A DNA stretch of 64,000 nucleotides from Psychrobacter okhotskensis (GTDB lineage Bacteria; Pseudomonadota; Gammaproteobacteria; Pseudomonadales; Moraxellaceae): the NCBI RefSeq assembly GCF_013248965.1, contig NZ_JABRVQ010000002.1, positions 153,511 to 217,510 on the forward strand, given 5' to 3'. This document shows positions 9,002-16,798 of this stretch, piece after piece (the first letter of the stretch is position 1; each line of letters starts with the position of its first letter). The position numbers were made by a program, and so were the translations under genes. The notes beneath the pieces are model-generated. The model was given only the letters and a program-made list of their open reading frames with translations, did not search any database and was not told the DNA's origin.

Positions 9002-9385
9002 ATGAACCATATAATCATCCCCAGTCATTGGAAAGTAAAACGCTCTACCCATTTCTTTACCAAGGATAAAGTACCCAAAGCCCTACTCACTCACCACAAT
9101 ACTGCGGAGGGCGTGTATGGTCAGATTTGTGTCATGCAAGGAGAGGTCACTTTTTACGGATTTGCCAATGAAGCAGCCACCGAACCAGAACAAACCATCG
9201 TCATTAAAGCGGGACAGTTTGCGGTTAGTCCACCACAGTATTGGCACCGAGTGGAGCTGAGTGATGATGCTCAGTTTAATATTAATTTTTGGACAGAGGG
9301 CGATACGGCTAATAAATCTCTGTTTAACGCCTCTAAGATTCACAGCAAACCTATCGAAGCCTTGTTTGATAAGCCAAATGAATAA
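9002..9385 (+). CDS. YeaR/TehB-like DUF1971 cupin-type protein
   Basis: A 127-aa protein of the DUF1971 family, whose E. coli member YeaR is induced by nitrate, nitrite and NO through NarL and NsrR. Seen: PSHWKVKRSTHFF at the N-terminus, then a cupin-like beta structure with GEVTFYGFAN, an AGQFAVSPPQYWHRVEL segment and a terminal INFW strand. The start is well supported by AAGGAG 7 bp upstream. It diverges from norB with a perfect NsrR-like palindrome between them, which fits a nitrosative-stress role. Its biochemical activity is not established. Confidence 0.85.
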   Translation: MNHIIIPSHWKVKRSTHFFTKDKVPKALLTHHNTAEGVYGQICVMQGEVTFYGFANEAATEPEQTIVIKAGQFAVSPPQYWHRVELSDDAQFNINFWTEGDTANKSLFNASKIHSKPIEALFDKPNE

Positions 9386-9645
9386 AATTGGTCTGATAAC
9401 TATTTTTCTAGAAATTGAAGATAAGACAGTGTTTTTACTTAATGCCTATTCTCTATGGATTGAAACGGGCAACTTGGGCTAGGACGTGTCATCAATGAGC
9501 AGACTTATCTATCAAAATTATATATTTAATACTCTAAAAATAGCTATTCTCATGGCTAAATATTGTATGGTATTAATATTCAATAATTACTATCATAGGA
9601 TAACTTCCAAGCTCATAATTTCTCTACCCATAAAGCGAATAACAC
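9386..9645. other. Intergenic stretch with a degenerate repeat end
   Basis: No gene is supported here. At about 9479-9498 the sequence CTAGGACGTGTCATCAAT resembles the type C element end CTAGGGCGTGTCCTCAAT with two changes, probably a decayed solo end. The rest is AT-rich. Confidence 0.3.
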
Positions 9646-10647
9646 ATGGACTATAACCACATACCCAGACAATCATTAGGCTTCTTCCCCACCCCTTTGA
9701 TAGAGCTCACCAGATTGAGTGACAAACTCGGCGGCCCTACTATCTTTATGAAACGAGATGACAATACAGGATTGGCATTGGGTGGCAACAAAACCCGTAA
9801 GCTTGAATTTATAATGGGTGACGCCCTTGCTCAGGGTGCTGATTGCGTGATTACGGCAGGCGCTGCACAATCTAATCATTGTCGCCAAACTGCTGCTGCC
9901 GTTGCAAGCTTGGGACTTGACTGCCATTTAGTATTAGGTGGAGAAGAACCTGAGCAAGCAAGTGGCAATTTATTATTGGATAAGATTTTCGGGTGTCATA
10001 TTCATTGGGCAGGCGCTCATCGCAAAGGGGAAGACATTCCTAAAATCGTCGAACAGTTAAAAACACAAGGCAAAAAACCCTACGTCATCCCTTATGGTGG
10101 TTCCAATGAATTGGGTGCTTTGGCCTTTGTAGAAGCCTTTAAAGAGTTAGAGTCGCAACGTACCAGCATGGACGTCTCATTTACTCATATTGTTTTTGCC
10201 TCTAGCTCTGGTGCGACACAAGCCGGCTTGATGCTTGGCAAGAAAATGCTCAACTCGCCTGCGCAAATCGTGGGTATCAATATCGATAAAGGCGAAACAG
10301 ACAAAGTGCCATTTGATCAGTATACCGTCGCGCTTGCCAATAGCACCGCTGCCCTTATCGCAGCCGACCATCAATTTTCAGAGAGCGATTTAATACTTAA
10401 CTCTGATTATGTAGGCGGCGGTTATGGCGTGGTTGGTGCTTTGGAAAACGAAGCCATTGAGATGACTGCGCAAACAGAGGGAATCTTGTTAGATCCTGTT
10501 TATACGGGTCGTGCGATGGGCGGGTTAATAGATATGATTCGCACAGGTAAAATTAAGCAAACGGATCGTGTGTTATTTTGGCATACGGGCGGTGCTCCCG
10601 CTTTGTTCGCTTACTCAAGTGCGTTAGAGATTACTCAAAAACGCTAG
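9646..10647 (+). CDS. D-cysteine desulfhydrase / L-cysteate sulfo-lyase-type PLP enzyme
   Basis: A fold-type II PLP enzyme of the ACC deaminase/D-cysteine desulfhydrase family, 333 aa. Seen: FFPTPLIELTRLS at the N-terminus, then KRDDNTGLALGGNKTRKLEF with the PLP lysine in GGNKTRKLE, AGAAQSNHCRQTAAA, PYGGSNELGALAFVEA, and C-terminal DPVYTGRAMGGLI with WHTGGAPALF. The family covers DcyD (D-cysteine to pyruvate, H2S and ammonia), CuyA (L-cysteate to pyruvate, sulfite and ammonia) and ACC deaminase, and sequence reading alone does not separate them. GGPTIFMKRDDNTGLA is closest, from memory, to the CuyA-type wording. It appears monocistronic; no good Shine-Dalgarno sequence is visible. Confidence 0.82.
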   Translation: MDYNHIPRQSLGFFPTPLIELTRLSDKLGGPTIFMKRDDNTGLALGGNKTRKLEFIMGDALAQGADCVITAGAAQSNHCRQTAAAVASLGLDCHLVLGGEEPEQASGNLLLDKIFGCHIHWAGAHRKGEDIPKIVEQLKTQGKKPYVIPYGGSNELGALAFVEAFKELESQRTSMDVSFTHIVFASSSGATQAGLMLGKKMLNSPAQIVGINIDKGETDKVPFDQYTVALANSTAALIAADHQFSESDLILNSDYVGGGYGVVGALENEAIEMTAQTEGILLDPVYTGRAMGGLIDMIRTGKIKQTDRVLFWHTGGAPALFAYSSALEITQKR

Positions 10648-10721
10648 AAAATATCGTCAGCAAGTGGATAATGATAGCTCAATTCTTCTCAAGTCCAGTT
10701 TATACGCTCATAAAAACCAGA

Positions 10722-10829
10722 TATAGTCAGTCCTCTATAAATCAGATATGGTCTCAGGCTCGTTTAGTCTACTATTTGTAGTGCTTTCACCCGCCTTCCT
10801 TGTATCCAAATTATATTTAACCGACTATG
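10722..10829. repeat. Miniature element, type B copy 1
   Basis: A 108-bp element beginning TATAGTCAGTCCTCTATAAA and ending ACCGACTAT, about 85% identical by eye to 31808-31915. The shared core includes TCGTTTAGTCTACTATTTGT. Its TATAGTCA end matches the type A elements and the IS630-type terminus at 63439. It lies between the PLP enzyme and acyltransferase genes. Confidence 0.75.
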
Positions 10830-10888
10830 GTTAACGCGCGTTCAGTGAACTGGAGTCATTATCAGTTAGTAGAATAAAAGGATTTAAT

Positions 10889-11854
10889 ATGCGACTGTCA
10901 TCATTCATGCAAAAAATGCACAAACGCAACCCTAAACTTGGCAAAGTTGCCTCGCTTGCAACGGCCACAGGGGTACTTGCTGGTAACAGCCTAATCGTTG
11001 CACTACCGGTATGGCTAATGGGTGCTACTAAAGTCGTGACCGGTGCCGCGATCGCTGATGACACGATGATCAAAGTGACTAACTATTGGATAAATAGTAA
11101 TAACGCCTTAATCGATAATATCTTGCCGGAGAAAGACTGGCGCATCAGCCTACCTGACGACGTCAATACCCAAGGCAAGTATCTACTGATGAGCAACCAT
11201 CAGTCATGGGTAGATACCAGTATCGTGCAATACATTAGTGAAAACCGCTTGCCATTAACGCGCTTTTTTACCAAGTTTGAGCTGATATACATTCCTGTTA
11301 TCGGTCAAGCGTTTTATTTTTTAGACTTTCCTATGATGCGTCGCCATTCTAAAGAGGCAATTGCTAAAAACCCAGCTTTACAAGGCAAAGATATCGAAGA
11401 AGCCAAACGCGCATGCGCCCTACTCAAAGACAAACCTTTTACCTTATTGAACTATTTAGAAGGCACGCGCTTTACCCAAGACAAGCATGACAAACAGCAG
11501 TCACCTTACAAGTATCTCCTCAAGCCACGTGCGGGCGGTTTATCATTAGCAATTAATGCGTTGGGTAAAGAGATGGATGGCATCTTGGATATGACCATCG
11601 TATATCCTGATGGGGTGCCGACTTACAGTGATCTGTGGAAAGGCAATATCAAACGCTTGGGTGTCGACGTACGACATGTCGAGATACCTGATGCGCTCTT
11701 TGATGCGGTCAAAAATGGCGGTTATGAGAATGATGAGGCCATCAAGGCGCAGATGTTTGCTTGGATAGAAGAGATGTGGCAGCAAAAAGACAAGCGCATT
11801 AGCGCTATGCTGGCTGAATTTGAAGCAACTCCTGCTAGTGGAAGTGCTGAATAA
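10889..11854 (+). CDS. 1-acylglycerol-3-phosphate acyltransferase family protein (YihG-like)
   Basis: A PlsC-superfamily acyltransferase of 321 aa, expected to transfer acyl chains to lysophospholipid at the inner membrane. Seen: an N-terminal hydrophobic helix (about residues 28-50), the NHQSWVD (HX4D) catalytic motif near residue 103, FTKFELIYIPVIGQ, and the EGTRF motif near residue 192. The YEGTRF-type wording and the C-terminal half resemble E. coli YihG/YihG-like acyltransferases more than PlsC, which is shorter. The start is supported by AAGGA 8 bp upstream. It is followed by a strong terminator shared with the convergent pirin gene. Confidence 0.87.
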   Translation: MRLSSFMQKMHKRNPKLGKVASLATATGVLAGNSLIVALPVWLMGATKVVTGAAIADDTMIKVTNYWINSNNALIDNILPEKDWRISLPDDVNTQGKYLLMSNHQSWVDTSIVQYISENRLPLTRFFTKFELIYIPVIGQAFYFLDFPMMRRHSKEAIAKNPALQGKDIEEAKRACALLKDKPFTLLNYLEGTRFTQDKHDKQQSPYKYLLKPRAGGLSLAINALGKEMDGILDMTIVYPDGVPTYSDLWKGNIKRLGVDVRHVEIPDALFDAVKNGGYENDEAIKAQMFAWIEEMWQQKDKRISAMLAEFEATPASGSAE

Positions 11855-11898
11855 AAAACGTAAATAATCCACCCTATCATTCTTAGTATTCAATAAAG

Positions 11899-11927
11899 AA
11901 GCCCGCTAAAATTAATTTAGCGGGCTT
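11899..11927. terminator. Bidirectional terminator between acyltransferase and pirin genes
   Basis: A 12-bp perfect stem AAGCCCGCTAAA/TTTAGCGGGCTT (11899-11910 with 11916-11927) around a 5-nt loop. It sits between convergent genes and would serve the plus-strand acyltransferase and the minus-strand pirin. Confidence 0.8.
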
Positions 11928-11967
11928 TGCTACTTTATCATTAACGCGTTGATACTCACAATCACGC

Positions 11968-12876
11968 TTAAGCAGGTTGTCCAAACTTGCCATTGTGAAA
12001 GTCATTGACCGCCTGATGTAGCTCGGCTTCAGTATTCATCACAAACGGCCCCATGCGAGCGACTGGCTCGTTAAGCGGCTGGCCTGCGATTAACAAAAAC
12101 CGCGCGCCATCATTAGCGCTATCCACAGTAACAGTATCACCTTTGGTTAATACAGCAAGGTTTTTGGCACGTACCGTATTATTTTTGCTGACATTTCCTT
12201 CAGCATCTCGTACTTGTAACTCACCCTCTACCACGTAGATAAAGGCATTGTGCTCGCTTGCCAAAGCCTGCTCAAAGCTGGTATTAGCCGGTAAGGTAAC
12301 ATCCAAGTACGTCGGATAAGTATAGTTATTGATAACAGGTCCAACCGTACCTTCGCTAGTCTCACCAGCGATGACGCGAATTTCGGTGCCATTGTCGCGG
12401 CGCTCAAGTGGCGTCGACTCTGGTGGAAACTCTTGATAATTCGGCTCACTCATTTTAGCGCTGGCAGGCAAGTTGACCCATAGCTGAAAGCCTTTTAACA
12501 AGCCCTCTTCTTGTTCTGGCATCTCTGAATGCAAGATGCCACGCCCAGCGCTCATCCACTGCACACCGCCCGGCTCGATGACACCTTCATTACCTGCATT
12601 GTCTTTATGACGCATACGACCATTGAGCAGATAGGTCACGGTCTCAAAGCCGCGATGCGGATGGGTAGGAAAGCCTGCCACATAATCATCAGCATCATCG
12701 CTCTCAAAGCAATCTAACATCAAAAACGGATCCAACGTATCCAGATGCGGCGTGCCAATAATACGCGTGAGCTTCACGCCAGCGCCATCAGAGGTTGGCA
12801 TGCCAGGTAGTTGATGCATCACGGTACGGTGTTGTAGTGGGGTAAGATTATCATTGATTTTATTTGTAGTAGTCAT
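11968..12876 (-). CDS. Pirin family protein
   Basis: A bicupin of the pirin family. Seen: the N-terminal cupin metal-binding blocks FPTHPHRGFETVTYLLNG and GGVQWMSAGRGILHSEMP, with three histidines and one glutamate as expected for pirin iron coordination, then a second degenerate cupin with FIYVVEGELQV. Bacterial pirins include quercetinase-like enzymes and regulators of metabolic enzymes; the substrate here is unknown. The start is set at the second ATG (12876), since AGGAAG has proper spacing to it and lies only 2 nt from the first ATG at 12882. Monocistronic. Confidence 0.9.
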   Translation of the reverse strand: MTTTNKINDNLTPLQHRTVMHQLPGMPTSDGAGVKLTRIIGTPHLDTLDPFLMLDCFESDDADDYVAGFPTHPHRGFETVTYLLNGRMRHKDNAGNEGVIEPGGVQWMSAGRGILHSEMPEQEEGLLKGFQLWVNLPASAKMSEPNYQEFPPESTPLERRDNGTEIRVIAGETSEGTVGPVINNYTYPTYLDVTLPANTSFEQALASEHNAFIYVVEGELQVRDAEGNVSKNNTVRAKNLAVLTKGDTVTVDSANDGARFLLIAGQPLNEPVARMGPFVMNTEAELHQAVNDFHNGKFGQPA

Positions 12877-13063
12877 AATCATCTTCCTATGTTTTTGCTC
12901 GGTTGTCTTTATTCGATAACACTATTATAGGTGTTGACGACCCGCAAATAAACAGGGGTAAACGCAAATTAAAGTTCTTATTTTTAGAACAATACTTGTC
13001 GTTTGGAGCAGTTTCTCAAAATTATTAGGCCTTTTTAAAATAGAGCCAATGCAAAGACGACTC

Positions 13064-13135
13064 TATAGTCAATTTTACATAAAATCGATAAGCTGATATT
13101 ACCAGTGCTATTGGTTTTATAGTAATTCAATTATA
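13064..13135. repeat. Type A miniature element with internal deletion
   Basis: A 72-bp sequence starting TATAGTCAATTTTACATAAA that matches the reverse complement of the right end of the 8558-8702 element through CCAGTGCTATTGG, then jumps to its left end (TTTTATAGTAATTCAATTATA). The central ~70 bp core present in full copies is missing. The deletion joins the two inner palindrome arms. Confidence 0.65.
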
Positions 13136-13147
13136 TTTATATAATTC

Positions 13148-13192
13148 TAGGGCGTGTCCTCATTTGAAAAGTAGAGATAAAAATGAAATAAC
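13148..13192. repeat. Solo end of a type C miniature element
   Basis: CTAGGGCGTGTCCTCATTT at about 13148 and the following ~27 bp (GTAGAGATAAAAATGAAATA) align with the first 45 bp of the full element at 54610-54784. The rest of the element is absent. It abuts the shortened type A element with 12 bp between them. Confidence 0.55.
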
Positions 13193-13339
13193 AACCTGCC
13201 TTGATGTTTGTGTATGCTGATAGTAACAGCATCATGATTTTTAGAATGACAGTGTTAAAAATAAAAGCTTTTGAAATAAAAGCTTTTGTTTCAAAAGTAT
13301 TTTACCTAATCGTTTGTAGACTTATGAAGGGGTTCAATT

Positions 13340-13810
13340 ATGAAACGTGCCAATCAACTACAGCCATTATCACGCCAGCATCATCTTGGTCTCAACTTGT
13401 CTCGTCATGCGAAAGAATGTACTGATGCGCCAACAGAGATTGCCAAGCACTGGCATAATCTCACCGCTTATATCGACGATATGCAATATCATTTTCAGAT
13501 TGAAGACAATTTAATTGCCAACGCCCTAGAGCCTTATCGAGCATCTCAACCTGAAGTAGCATCGGTATTAGAGACGCTTACTGGTCAGCATAAACGCTTG
13601 CAGACCCTGATAGATACGGGACAAAAAACAGCGAGTCAGTCTATAACGACAGAACAAGTTAGAGAGCTTGGCACGTTACTATACGACCATATTCGTTTTG
13701 AGGAGCGCGAACTGTATCCTATCGTAGAAAAGTATCTAACAGAGGATGAGCTAGATGCTGTTTATCAAACAAGCCCAGACAGTATTAAGCGCTCAGATGA
13801 GAATCGCTAG
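13340..13810 (+). CDS. Hemerythrin HHE domain protein
   Basis: A 156-aa four-helix bundle with the di-iron hemerythrin ligand pattern: QHHLGLNLSRH (first helix), YHFQIED (HxxxE), QHKRLQTL, and DHIRFEERELYP (HxxxE) in the last helix. Such proteins bind O2 or NO or act in iron-sulfur repair and NO tolerance; this one is a stand-alone domain. The start is supported by AAGGGG 7 bp upstream. Its proximity to norB and the YeaR-like gene suggests, but does not prove, a role in nitrosative stress. Confidence 0.88.
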   Translation: MKRANQLQPLSRQHHLGLNLSRHAKECTDAPTEIAKHWHNLTAYIDDMQYHFQIEDNLIANALEPYRASQPEVASVLETLTGQHKRLQTLIDTGQKTASQSITTEQVRELGTLLYDHIRFEERELYPIVEKYLTEDELDAVYQTSPDSIKRSDENR

Positions 13811-13867
13811 AAATTATAGTGTTTTAAAAAGGCTGTTTGCGTCGCTTCTATCGACGTTAATCGAGCA

Positions 13868-14566
13868 TCAGCGTTGATTTAGCTTATTGACAGTGGCAAT
13901 CAAGGCGACCATGATCACACCAATGATAATAAGAATGCCGGACATCATATGTGCAGCTTCATAATTCAGTGCCTCGACTTGCTCATAGATAGCAATCGAG
14001 ACGACTTTGGTCTCACCGGAGATACTGCCACCTATCATCAATACCACGCCGAACTCGCCAATGGTATGGGCAAAGCTAATTAAGCTGCCAAGAATGATAC
14101 CAACGCGCGCTTGTGGCAATGCCACTTTCATAAAGCGCCTCAGACGACTGGTTTCTAATAAATGTGCAACTTCAATGACGCTAGGTGGAATGCGCAAAAA
14201 CTGAGCGTAGACAGGCTGAATATAAAAAGGCAATGAGTAAATAATAGAGCCGATGACAAGCCCTTCAAAGGTAAAAATGAATGGACTGATGTTATGCTCG
14301 GCAAGCCATCTACCGATACCAACGTTGGGGCTTAATAGCAGTAATAAATAAAAACCAATCACGGTAGGCGGTAATACCAACGGCAACGCGATAATGCCCA
14401 TTAGTAAGACTTTAAAGCGACCAAGTACGCGGCCACGGCTGGGCTTGGCAAGCCAATAAGCAATAGGCGTGGCAAACAGTAATAAGCACAAGGTAGTCAC
14501 ACTAGCGAGCTTAATGCTCACCCACAATGGACTGAGCATGTCTGCCATAAGAGATTGGGCTATCAT
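13868..14566 (-). CDS. modB: Molybdate ABC transporter permease
   Basis: The inner-membrane permease of the molybdate importer, 232 aa with about five or six transmembrane helices. The ABC-contact EAA loop is visible as HLLETSRLRRFMKVALPQARVGI, followed by SFAHTIGEFGVVLMIGG typical of ModB/CysT permeases. It is the last gene of the molybdenum island, 308 bp after modA with a type A miniature element in the gap. The ATPase gene modC, normally next, is absent: the neighbour beyond is the convergent hemerythrin gene. The permease must therefore use a ModC encoded elsewhere. Confidence 0.93.
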   Translation of the reverse strand: MIAQSLMADMLSPLWVSIKLASVTTLCLLLFATPIAYWLAKPSRGRVLGRFKVLLMGIIALPLVLPPTVIGFYLLLLLSPNVGIGRWLAEHNISPFIFTFEGLVIGSIIYSLPFYIQPVYAQFLRIPPSVIEVAHLLETSRLRRFMKVALPQARVGIILGSLISFAHTIGEFGVVLMIGGSISGETKVVSIAIYEQVEALNYEAAHMMSGILIIIGVIMVALIATVNKLNQR

Positions 14567-14620
14567 AACGTCATTGCTCTTTCTTGGTCGTTGCTAGCCG
14601 TTACTGATCGTAACAAGTAA

Positions 14621-14758
14621 TATAGTCAAAATATCCTAAAAACGCGACGCTATTGCTGATATCAGTTTTTTGTATCCTCTGTCTGCGCAGGCACAGCAAG
14701 CAAGAAAAATTTCTATCAGCAGTGCGTGATGGTTCGATATTACTTTTCACTGACTATC
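14621..14758. repeat. Miniature element, type A copy between modA and modB
   Basis: A 138-bp element starting TATAGTCAAAATATCCTAAA and ending CACTGACTAT, with the core CCTCTGTCTGCGCAGGCACA. It is about 85-90% identical by eye to the reverse complement of 16600-16737, so the two copies are inverted about 2 kb apart around moaD-moaE-modA. It separates modA from modB and could affect read-through. Confidence 0.78.
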
Positions 14759-14874
14759 TCATTCACAAAAATTAGAGTAGCAAGGAAAAAGAGTATAAGT
14801 ACTACGCATTGTAGGCCAAGCAATTTTGACACAGCTAATCGTATTTTTGGGTTTGGTATAAGGATAATGCTTGG

Positions 14875-15717
14875 TTATTTAACCATTAAATAGCCCGCTT
14901 GCGAGAAATAGTGTTGTCCTGCTTTTGAGCGCAAATAATCTGTAAAATCTGTGGCAATGAGTGCATCACTAATGACGATTCCATCTTGCAAAATCGCTGG
15001 GTAAGAGGCTGGCGCTAACGTGATAAATTGTTCGGGTTTGGCTTTGATAGCGATGATTTGTGACTGTGCAACAAAGCCATAATCCACACTGCCCGTATGT
15101 GCGTATTGAAATGCTTGGCCGATATTTTCTGCTTGTATCAGGCGTTTTTGCTGATTTAAAGTGTTATATAGAGTTTGCGACTGTAGATAGGCTTGTGCCG
15201 ATGCGCCATAAGGGGCAAGCTCAGGATTAGCGATGGCTATCTTACCATTAGCGTCTTTTATTAATAAGTCACTCACCGCTGCTGGCTCAAGACCATGCAA
15301 TGACTTAGTGACGCTATATAGTGCCAATTGACCTTGCGTATAAGTAAATGGTGTATAACTCTCATTATTTTTATCGTTGTCTACGACTCTTTCAGCCGCC
15401 AGTTTGGCAGGGAATTCTTGATTGGCAGATAAGAATATATCGTAAGGTGCGCCTGCTTTTATTTGCGCGTATAACTTGCCTGACGAGGCATAAGTGACGT
15501 CGATATCCTGCGCCGTTAAGATTTTATCTGCTTTATAACCATCAACAATTTGAGGCAACACATCCGATAAATTGGCAGCAGCAGCAATACGTAGGGTTTG
15601 GGTTTGCTCAGGTGTCTGGCTAGCAGAATCCGTGTCAACCGTATTTTCTGCTGTGCAAGCGCTTAACGCTACTAGTAAAAACGCAGAGATAGGTGTCACC
15701 GCCATCAACTTAGCCAT
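14875..15717 (-). CDS. modA: Molybdate ABC transporter periplasmic binding protein (lipoprotein)
   Basis: Captures molybdate outside the inner membrane for ModB. Of 280 aa, the N-terminus is a lipoprotein signal with lipobox LSAC (Cys21), so the protein is probably membrane-tethered rather than free. The mature part has LRIAAAANLSDVLPQIVDGY, ASSGKLYAQIKAGAPYDIFLSAN and GSVDYGFVAQSQ, the standard ModA oxyanion-binding framework. It lies 18 bp downstream of moaE, so it is cotranscribed with cofactor synthesis genes. Confidence 0.93.
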   Translation of the reverse strand: MAKLMAVTPISAFLLVALSACTAENTVDTDSASQTPEQTQTLRIAAAANLSDVLPQIVDGYKADKILTAQDIDVTYASSGKLYAQIKAGAPYDIFLSANQEFPAKLAAERVVDNDKNNESYTPFTYTQGQLALYSVTKSLHGLEPAAVSDLLIKDANGKIAIANPELAPYGASAQAYLQSQTLYNTLNQQKRLIQAENIGQAFQYAHTGSVDYGFVAQSQIIAIKAKPEQFITLAPASYPAILQDGIVISDALIATDFTDYLRSKAGQHYFSQAGYLMVK

Positions 15718-15735
15718 TACTAACCATCCTCGTTC

Positions 15736-16227
15736 TTAACCATTGTTACTAAGCCACTTGGAAACATCATTGTCGTAGTATTCTTGCTTCCAAACCGGAA
15801 TATCTGCCTTAATTGTATCGAGTATCCAGCGGCAAGCATCAAAAGCGGGATAACGATGGGCAGAAACCACACCAACCCACACAGCGACATCGCCTATCTC
15901 TAAAGCACCGATACGATGAATGGCAATGGCATGAGTGATTTCAAAACGCTTTTTGGCTTCTTCGATAATTGCGCGACCTTGATTCAGCGCTAAGTCTTCA
16001 TAACCATAATAGGTCAAGCGTTCAACACTAGTGGCATTATTATGATTACGCACTCTGCCTTCAAAGCAAACAAAAGCACCGCAGCTATCATCATCGAGGG
16101 TATTTTTTAGTCGACCTTCATCAATCGCTACGTCTAATAACGCAAAGCCATCACGCTCAGCGATTAGGTAGGCTTCATCGATACTACGCTTGATACTCAT
16201 TGAGTGGCTGTGGACGTTATCTGTCAT
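15736..16227 (-). CDS. moaE: Molybdopterin synthase catalytic subunit
   Basis: The large subunit that, with thiocarboxylated MoaD, converts cPMP to molybdopterin. It is 163 aa. Seen: GAFVCFEGRVRNHNNATSV, the central LTYYGYEDLA, HRIGALEIGDVAVWVGV, AHRYPAFDACRWILDTIKA and the C-terminal PVWKQEYY with the catalytic-region lysine. It lies 50 bp after moaD and 18 bp before modA. Confidence 0.95.
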   Translation of the reverse strand: MTDNVHSHSMSIKRSIDEAYLIAERDGFALLDVAIDEGRLKNTLDDDSCGAFVCFEGRVRNHNNATSVERLTYYGYEDLALNQGRAIIEEAKKRFEITHAIAIHRIGALEIGDVAVWVGVVSAHRYPAFDACRWILDTIKADIPVWKQEYYDNDVSKWLSNNG

Positions 16228-16277
16228 TTGATGTCTCTATTTGCTGTCTTTTTAATTAGGAAGCGATCTACTAAAAT

Positions 16278-16559
16278 TTAACCACCCGCAACTGGGGTGA
16301 TAAATACCACACTATCACCATCATAGATCTGGTCTGTCCATTTAGCAAAGTAATCATTTACCGCCACGCGTAGCTCTGCCTGCGGGCGACTAAAGCGATG
16401 CTTTTGACTGAGTTGTTCGTATAGCTCAGTCAATGAGGTCGACTGCTCAACGCTGACCGTTTCCTCTTGGCAATTGGCTTCGTCCGCTAAGCTGGCGAAA
16501 TACAAGACGTTGATAGTCATCGTTGCTTCAGTGTTTGGTGCTACGTCAATATTACTCAT
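16278..16559 (-). CDS. moaD: Molybdopterin synthase sulfur carrier subunit
   Basis: A ubiquitin-like sulfur carrier, 93 aa, ending in the required GlyGly (PVAGG) that is thiocarboxylated to donate sulfur to MoaE. A short N-terminal extension of ~12 residues precedes the beta-grasp start INVLYFASLADEA. It is separated from moaC by a type A miniature element and followed by moaE. Confidence 0.94.
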   Translation of the reverse strand: MSNIDVAPNTEATMTINVLYFASLADEANCQEETVSVEQSTSLTELYEQLSQKHRFSRPQAELRVAVNDYFAKWTDQIYDGDSVVFITPVAGG

Positions 16560-16599
16560 AAAAACCTTCCATTCTGTGCAAACTATCGAGCTTTATAAC

Positions 16600-16737
16600 T
16601 ATAGTCAGTTAAAAGTAATATCGACACATCACGCACTGCTGATATCTATTTTTTTTGCTTGCTATGCCTGCGCAGACAGAGGCTTCAAAAAATTGATATC
16701 AGCAGTACCGTAGCGATTTTAGGATATTTTGACTATA
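16600..16737. repeat. Miniature element, type A copy between moaC and moaD
   Basis: A 138-bp element starting TATAGTCAGTTAAAAGTAA and ending ATTTTGACTATA. Its reverse complement matches 14621-14758 almost throughout, including GCCTCTGTCTGCGCAGGCAT. It lies inside the molybdenum gene run, so transcripts crossing it would form a hairpin (CTGCTGATATC against GATATCAGCAG). Confidence 0.78.
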
Positions 16738-16798
16738 TATTACTGCTTATCTGGTAATGCTCATCGTTATAAAAAACTTCATTATTCTAAGTGTGATT

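Larger units (their letters stand above)
12883..13339. other. Repeat-rich intergenic region upstream of the hemerythrin gene
   Basis: No gene is supported. The region holds a shortened type A element (13064-13135), a solo type C end directly after it (13148-13192), and a 15-bp tandem duplication reading AATAAAAGCTTTTG(A/T) twice near 13259-13288, whose copies are themselves AAAAGCTTTT palindromes. Confidence 0.6.

Noticed and set aside
9261..9482. 73-codon open frame overlapping the YeaR-like gene
   Set aside because: It overlaps the DUF1971 coding region in another frame and has no ribosome site or recognisable features.
13201..13425. 74-codon plus-strand frame before the hemerythrin gene
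   Set aside because: It overlaps the hemerythrin start in another frame; the hemerythrin ATG has the good ribosome site.
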